Part shown: one piece after another, positions 36,901 through 45,900 of the stretch | Layout: every line of letters begins with the position of its first letter | How positions within the stretch are numbered: position 1 is the first letter of the stretch | Assembly (NCBI RefSeq): GCF_030269925.1 | Contig: NC_085131.1 | Span: 820,001-884,000, forward strand | Source of the DNA: Bombyx mori | Taxonomy: Eukaryota > Arthropoda > Insecta > Lepidoptera > Bombycidae | Reading direction: 5' to 3' | DNA length: 64,000 bases | Program-made: the position numbers and the translations under genes | The notes under the pieces: generated by a model | Told to the model about the DNA's origin: nothing | The model's database searches: none | Seen by the model: the letters and a program-made list of their open reading frames with translations, nothing else

Positions 36901-39900
36901 GCCAACGTGTTAATCTCATGGGACTGCATGTTATGGTCTGTGGGCTCCGGTAGCTCGAATCCAGATCTGTGAGCTCGTCTGCCGATCTTTAATAAAAATA
37001 CGGGTCCGTCAACGTGGATATGTAATGTGAACGCCATTTGTGATAAGACGAGGGACACGGGAGAGGATTATGCTATGTTCTAGATGGGAATAAAGTATCA
37101 TGGACCGTCTACTGAAGCCTTTAGAAATTATAAAACAGACGCTGCTATTCATTTAAACAATAGATATTTCAGTACTGTGTGCTTAATATTAGTTTTTTAA
37201 CAACTCGATTGCGTAAACGTTAACTCAAATTAGTATGGAGTTGGAACAGCGCCCCTAGCGGCAAACGAAGGGAAACTGTTCTGAGCACACTGATAACGTA
37301 ATATTACGTCCCGGCCCACTGAGTTTCTCGCCGGATTTTCTCAGTGGGTCGCGATTCCAATCCGGTGGTAGATTCTGCGGAGCACTGCTCTTGTTAGGGC
37401 CCATGTTAGCAACATCACCAGGTTAGAGCCCTGTGAACTCAGCTATACGTCAACTTCTCAGTCGCACGCACTCTTTGCAGAGTGGTCGTGGTCATCACTT
37501 CGGGTGGTAGTGCGCTTCACCAGACGTCGCCATTTCTCGCGTACCGCGGCCCTTCTTGTGCACTCGTTAACGGGACCGCTCAGAGCTGCCTTGATTTGGT
37601 GGGTCCATCGTAACGGTGATCTGCCGCGCAGTCTTGTACCCTTTATCATGCCCTGCACCACAAGGCGCTCAACTGAGTCGTCACCCCCATAGCTATACCC
37701 CTATTGCAGCAGTCGGGGAACTTTTTAAATTATTACCCCAAAATATTTTTGTGTAAATTGATATTACCCCATGGCAAAGAAGAAAAAAAAACGAAATCGC
37801 TTCTTTTTAGCATCTTTCATATTATAGTCCTCATGATAATTTTGAAATTGAAAAAAAAATTTTTTTTTTTCGTTTCGATTCATTTTATTTCATCGAGTTT
37901 GAAATCACAACGATTCTAAAGAAGTTTCACTTCAATATATACTTTTTACTCACAAAAGTTTCATTTTTACCCCCCAAAATTTTATTTTACCCCATTTGGG
38001 GTAATTTACCCCGGTTCCCCGACCGCTGCCCTATCGCTATACGTCAAGAAGCTAAAATAGGAAAAAAAATACACAATTAAATCACGGGGCCGTCCCTGCC
38101 CAGGAGGTGGCGTCGGACCTGGAGGAGAGCAAGTACCAGAACGCGGAGCTGCGGCTGTCGGTGTACGGCAAGAGTCCCGGCGAGTGGGCCAAGCTCGCCA
38201 AGTGGGCCATCCAGTACGACGTGCACTCCAACAACGTGCGCTGGCTCATACAGATACCCCGCCTCTAGTAAGTATGCGACGCGCTGTCCACTCATCCTTC
38301 ACTAGCTGTTGGTAACATATCGACGCTTGAAAGGCAAACGTGACTAAGCGACAATAACTGCTTGGTACATAAATGATAGGCAATAACCATATTCGATGCG
38401 CAAAAAATATATATTTCTAGGTCTATTAAAATCATTTCAATCCTACAGCTAGATTCGTTAAAATAGGTTTTTTTCAGGTATTTCAACTTTAAATTAGTCT
38501 ACTGTAAAGCTCACGCATTGTCGCTTAGTCACGTTTACCTTTCAAGCGTCGATATTGTTACGCGCTGGGGTTCGAGATAAATAAAATTTCTCCAAAGTAC
38601 AACTTAAAACTGTATTCAACACTTAGAACACTTCACATAGACTTTAAAACACCCAATAAACACTTTAAAACTTTCAATTCGCTTGTTCCGCTTCGCTTCA
38701 GGTGATCCGTTCGCTGTTTCGGTTCGAGTAGTTCCGATTACTGACTGACTGCGTGCCATCTCTACAACGTTTTTATAGCCGATACCTCATCTCTAGAATT
38801 ATCGAGAATACTCCGCACATCTCTAGTAGTAGTTTTCGCTATCTGTCAATAGATGGCGTTGTACTTCTCGAGCGTTCTAGGCGCTCCTAGATCCTTCGAT
38901 ATTCGTTCGACTATTCGGCGACTCCTACCGGCGTAACAATATCATTACTAGTGCTAGGATCTCTTGTGAGTCCGCACGGGTAGTACCGCCTATTTCTGCC
39001 GTAAAGCAGTAATGCGTTTCAGTTTGAAGGGCGCGGCAGTTGTTGTACTTGTAGCGGGCTTAGTTTAGTCTGTGTCGAGTCGTCGCACAATAAACTGGTT
39101 GCAAACTGTCGTGTCTTGTTAATAATTATCGCCCCACATAATATCACACACGCTCTATATAATAAGCGCAGACTCAACATACTGTTAAAAGTGAGACTTT
39201 ACAACTCATGTCTCAAGGTGGGTGGCATTTACGTTGTAGATGTCTATGGGGTCCAGTAACCACTTAACATCAGGTGTGCCATGAGTCCACTCACTTAACA
39301 AATAAAATAAAAACGTTTATATTGGCAACAAACACTTGTGTTCACTTCCTGTACAGTCCATTGCCATACTTACCATATACCTTCTTCATGAATTAGAAGA
39401 ATCTAATTGATGGTACTGTTATTCTAATTCATAAATTAAATACGAAAAAAGTTTTTTTTTAATAAATAACAACTTTTGATAGTCTCCTCATAACTGGCTT
39501 ATAAAACGCCGATAAGTAAATAATAGGGGGGCCTGAATTTTTTAGAGGTATGTATATGATAAAACAGGGCTATGTTCTCCAAACCATAACACTAAACCAC
39601 ATAGTCGCAGAAATAGACAACTCTAGCTCAGAGCGCGTCTCGATATTACTGTTCTACAGTAAGCTATAGGCAGCAGCTTGCCTGTCTTCTAGCATTGCTG
39701 TGGTCCATGGGCGATCACTTCACAGGGAGCCGTCCACAGTTAGACAGTAAACACAGAGAAGCAAGTCCCGTAGCGCGCCTGATACCACTGCACATGTTGG
39801 TTTGTTACAGCGACATCTTCAAATCCAACAAAATAATGAACGACTTCCACGAGTTCTTGAACAACATCTTCCAGCCTCTCTTCGAAGTCACAAACGATCC

Positions 39901-42900
39901 TAACAGCAACATCGAGCTGCACAAGTTCCTCACAGTAAGATTTTTTTTTTTTATTGCTTGATGTGTGGACGAGCTCACAGCTTACCTAGTGGTTACTGGA
40001 GCCCATAGACATACATAATGTAAATGCGCCACCCACCTTGAGATATAAGTTCTAAGGTCTCAAGTATAGTTTGAACATATATTCGTTATTGGACACTCGT
40101 GAAAGCGATTGTGTGAGCGACAAAACAAATCCATTAACACCGCATTAATCGAAGTCGGCTGAGACTTTAAACCGTATGAAGCACAAGTAAATACCATAGA
40201 CTTTAAAACAACGCTCTTATTTGGGCTCTTCTTATATATGTTTTTGAATAAAAATGGCACTATGTACATCGAAGGGTAAAAGGCTATTTGGTTCGTTTTA
40301 TTTGGTATCAGCATCAACAGTTCGATGTTTTTAATTGAACTTCAATTAAGTTTACCACATTCAAATAGCTGAACAAGTTTTTTTGTTATGAAATTTTAAA
40401 CTTTAAATGGCTCTGCTGTTAAGAAGCAAGCATGTCGCTTATGGGTCCGTTCACACAGACCGGATCGTTTGGAATTGGCCGGACCAAGCCGCCAACTATT
40501 TCACATTGACTGGGTGGAAGAGATGCGCACGCAATCGGCTCCAGCCAGTCAGCTCCTCTTACTATTTCACACGCAGCGTGTTCAAGCATTCTTAATGACA
40601 AAAGAAGTGCACATGCAAAAATAAACTTTACTTCGATGTTTCAAACGTGATAAGAATCTGCTCTCCTCTCCGAGGCGATCTGTGTTAATAGACACTAAGC
40701 CATACAGTCATTCACCCCTCGGTACGTTAGCACAGTGAAAGTCCCACGTAAGAATCCTTGTGGCGGATAGATGGCGCTAGTTGAACATGTTTCCGTCTAC
40801 CCGCGTTCCAGCACGTGATCGGGTTCGACAGCGTGGACGACGAGTCCAAGCCCGAGAACCCGATGCTGGACACCGAAGTCAAAAGCCCCGAAGAGTGGGA
40901 CGACGAGGAGAACCCTCCGTACGCGTACTACCTCTACTACATGTACGCCAACATGACTGTACTGAACCATTTCCGCAAGTAAGTTTTTTAATACGCTTTT
41001 TTTATTAACTTCAGACCTGAACATGATTTTGACCCCCTTCATAACGTCGGATTAACTCGAAATTTGATATACTTATTAAGAACAAATGACAATTGAATTT
41101 TTAAAAAATATATTGAAAAGATTGAAATTCAACTAAAAACTGAAAAATAAATAATAATGATTTTATTGTAAAAAAAGCGTGGGGTGCATGTTATCAGTAG
41201 TTTTAAATATTTTATGAACAGATATGAGTAGAAGAGTTATTTTGATAATATCCTGAAAAGCACCCCACGCTTTTTTACAATAAAATGATTTTGTCTTACA
41301 CTATTTTTAATTCAAATTTATTAAAGTTCATTTTCTATTTTTTTGTTGGATTTTCTATAAAAGCTTATTTGTTATTTGTTTTTAAACTATTATTTATTTT
41401 AAATACTATTTCATTGATTTTTAAAAGCTCTCATCCACTGCAGCCACGTATCACCGGCACTCTCGGGTCTGAGGTTTTGTTGCGTTAAAACTCAGTGCGC
41501 TTTTAGAGAATCAAACTCATCAGATTCTAAAGTGAACATGTATCCCTTTAAGCTGTCTCTCCTACATCTGCCTTTATCTATCTTCTTGTTACGCCGGTAA
41601 GAGTAACGCCATCTAACGCCGAATAGTCGAACGAATATCGAAGGACCTAGTAGCACCTGGAACGCTCGAGAAGTACAACGCCATCTATTGTCAGATAGCG
41701 GAAACACAATACTAGATATGTGTGGAATATTCTCGATAATTCTAGAGATGTGGTATCGGCTATAAAAGCGTTGCACGGATGGCACGCAGTCAGTTAGTAA
41801 TCGGAACTACTCGAAGCGAAACAGTGAACGGATCACCTGAAGCGAAGCGGAAAAAGCTAATCGAGAGTTTTAAAGTGTTTGTTGAGTGTTTTAAGTGTTG
41901 AATATAGTGTTAACTTGTGATTCGGTAGAATTTTTATTTATCCCGAATCCCAGTGCGTAACATTCTTATTACCTTTACTGAGTCTTTAGCGACAGGAATC
42001 GGTTTGACATAGCTAATGACAGTGACCACTTAAGTTAAGATTTTGACTGTCAGAGGCCCTAAATTGAAAATATTCTATGACACTCCCAGGGAGCAAGGTC
42101 TGAACACGTTCGTCCTGCGTCCTCACTGCGGAGAGGCGGGTCCTGTACAGCATCTCGTCTGCGGCCTCCTGCTCGCCGAGAACATCTCCCACGGCCTCCT
42201 ACTCAGGAAGGTAACTAACAGCTGCGGAATAAAATAGAGGATAGTCTAATAATAAGAATAGTGTTGAGCGACTTCAGCCCCCCTACAAACTCTCGGAACT
42301 AGCTAACAGCTAAACGGGTTTTGAGTAATGGTGATAGTCTGTATTTAAAGTCATAGTAAAGGTAGGCGGTACATACTTCTCCAAGAGTTTTTTTTGTATT
42401 ACTTAAATGGGTGGACGAGCTCAGCCCACCTGGTGTTAAGTGGTTACTGGAGCCCATAGACATTTACAACGTTACAAACATTTACAGCGCCACCCACCTT
42501 GAGATGCAAGTTCTAAGGTCTCAAGTATAGTTACAACTGCTGCCCCACCCTTCAAACCGAAACGGATTAATGATTCGTGGCAGAAATAGGCAGGGTTGTG
42601 GTTCCTACCCGCGCGGACTCACAAGAGGTCCTACCACCAGTAATAACGCACATTATAATTTTGCGGATCTGATTTTTATTACACGATGTGTTATTCCTTC
42701 ACCATGGAAATCAATCGTGAACATTTGTTAAGTACGTATATCATTAGAAAAATTGATACCCGCCTGCGGGGTTCGAACACCGGTGCATCGCTCAACACGA
42801 ATGCACCGGACGTCTTATCCTTTAGGCCATGTCTGGTTATATTTACACGGCGCCTACTTCCTATCGCCAGGTACCAGTCCTGCAGTACCTGTACTACCTC

Positions 42901-45900
42901 GCCCAGATCTACATCGCGATGTCTCCGCTCAGCAACAACTCGCTGTTCCTCAACTACCACAGGAACCCGCTGCCGGAGTTCTTAGCTCGAGGGCTCTGCA
43001 TCACTCTCAGTACTGACGACCCCCTGCAGTTTCACTTCACCAAGGTATCAGATGTAGTTCTGTAAAAACCACGCTATGTTAGTTGGCTCAAAAATTTTTT
43101 TTAAGTGAAAACTTCTTTAGAATCGTTGTGATTTCAAACCGGATGCAACGGAAAAAACGACAGGTAAGAGACACAAATACAAAAATGTGTAGGATGAAGC
43201 CAGCAAAGAATGAGACAGAAATATACATACTATTTAATACAGCGCCATCTGTGAGATTTTAATTGATTTTTGTGAATTTTAATTTAGGATTATACGTGAA
43301 ATTAAAATATCAATTCACAGAGACAAAATTTTACATATACTTAAGACGTTTAGGATAATTGTATTTTAATTTTGGAAGGTTTCACTTCTACCACGTGTGA
43401 ATTGCACACATGTTTTTTTTTATCTTGCATGACACATGGTAAACACATGGACATCCAACAATATTCTTACTTAAAAAAAACAAATATGGTTTTTTTTTTT
43501 ATTATCCACCTGGCAACTCTAAGCTTCGTAAACCTCGACAAAACACTATCCTATGAAAAATGCTAAAATTAAAGTAGTGACCATTGCAAAGCACAGGTCC
43601 GGCCTCGCGTGGAGTAGTACTCTCACCTCGCTACCTACGCTAGTATTTGGGATACACCAGCTGCTTCCATTTGATCCATACAGAAGAGGGCCGTTCGGAG
43701 GGACTTCGGTTTCCTCTGTATTCTGAACCGTATGTTCCATGGGGAGTGCTCTGAGGAATTGTTTGAAATGATACCGTCGTCTCGTTTTTACCATCGCACT
43801 GCCCGCCATCGGAGTAGAGTTCATCTATACTACCTGGAGCCACTGTGGTCATCCACAGTGCGTTTCCAAACATATTTTTTGCTACGTACCATCCGGCTTT
43901 GCAATGAGCTCCCCTCCACGAGTTTTCCGAGCGCTATGACATGTCCTTCTTCAAATGAGGCTTACGGAGAGTACTTAACTGTAAACAGCGGCTTGGCTGT
44001 TCCCCTGTCATTGCTGATGTCCATGAGCGACGGTAACCACTCACCATCAGGTGGGCCGTATGCTCGTCTGCCTGTACGGCAATAAAAAAAGACCATTATT
44101 AGAGGTGACGAGACATACTTAATCTAAGCTATATGTACACGCTATTCTGCGCATGTGCAGGAGCCGCTGATGGAAGAATACAGTATCGCAGCGCAAGTGT
44201 GGAAGCTCAGTTCATGCGACATGTGTGAATTGGCAAGGAATTCGGTGCTCATGTCCGGATTCCCGCACGAGGTACAAATTTTTATTATATATGTATATTT
44301 TTGTACGTTTTTAACTATATCTCATTACAAAATAGATTGGGAGTACTCATGGCCGATCACAATGGGACATAATAAACATTAGACCTGGTTACATATTTTC
44401 CTTATTAAATTCCATTTGGTTCAAGGAGTAGAATACTATATGTCCAAGTGTCATTGAGTATTTTTATGTTTTTGTAATTTTTTTATTGCTTAGATGGGTG
44501 GACGAGCTCACGATCTACCTGGTGTTAAGTGGTTACCGGAGCCCAGACACATCCACAATGTAAATGCCGCCTCCCACCTTGAGAAATGAGTTCTAAGGTC
44601 TCAGTATATTTACAACGACTTCCTTTCTTCCTTCAAACCGAAACGCATTACTGCTTCATGGCAGAAACAGGTAGGGTGGTGGAACTTACCCGTGCGGACT
44701 CACAAGAGGTCCTACCACCAGTTACGTAGGGTATCCGACTTTCGGTTATCGTCTTTAAGGTCGAAGCTACTCAATACTTTCATATACTTTTATGACCCAT
44801 CTAAGACAGGCGACTATACAGGGTAACAGATATTGGAATGCTCATATATGGCTAAATCTTTGCTCTTATGAACTCGGTTAGAAAAACATGTTAAAATTTT
44901 ATTTTTTCCAATCGGTTGGTGGCAACCCTATGTGGCTACAAAGGCAGCTAGTTTTTATAATAATTACAATTACAGATGAAGCAGTACTGGTTAGGGCCCA
45001 ACTATACCAAGGAAGGTGTGGCCGGTAATGACATAACTCGAACCAACGTACCCGATATCCGCATTTCGTTCCGTCACGAGACCATCCTCGATGAGCTGAC
45101 CAACATATTCAAGGTACAGTTGCAGTACCCTTCTATAAGGAAAGCTCAACCTACCACTTAGATGACTAGATCACTCTCACTCTCTCTCTTTCTCTTCTTT
45201 CTTGTTCCTTTTTAAATTGTGTTTGGTTCGCGATTCGTAGACATGAAATACGGTTTTAAGGTTTAGCAGGGAAAAACTGTAAATTATCAAACTGATTAAA
45301 TTATTAAACATGTGACATTATAGTGACTAAATGCCAAGCTAAACCTTGAAACTGTTTAGAGCCAATAAATTTAGTAAAATTCATCAAAGGCATTTCCTTT
45401 CTTCCAGCGTTTCCTTTCTGATATGTTCAGTTAAAACTTACTCAGACTTGCAAACAAGTTGGCTTCTAACGTTAAAATGTTGACAAAATTAATCATAGCA
45501 ATTCTAGAAGATAAATAGATTAGTAATTTTGTTTTCTGAACACCTTTATGGAATGCCAAGTTTAGGCAAAACCGCGACAATATTACCTGAGACTTCCGCG
45601 TATCATAGAAAACGAAGTATTTAACTTAACGATATATTAGTAACAAATGTCCCGTAACAAAATATTCAAACAAAATATCTGTTGCTTTCACTATCTTACA
45701 CTTGACACAGACACGGGTTTCCATCAATCACTGAGAAACTGATGTATGTAAAGATTTTTGTTTCGACTGAACTGTGATTGTTTGTTGTTAAATTGAATGT
45801 GTCATGTTTTGTGTTTGTCTATAACATTAGCATAAGATGTGGAAAATTTAGCGTTGTAATTTGATAATTATCAAATAACGCATCTCTATAAATTTGTTTA

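Noticed and set aside
42686..42985. ORFs overlapping AMP deaminase exon 14 in other frames
   Set aside because: They combine SINE sequence with out-of-frame exon; the family-matching frame is the one spliced at 42871.
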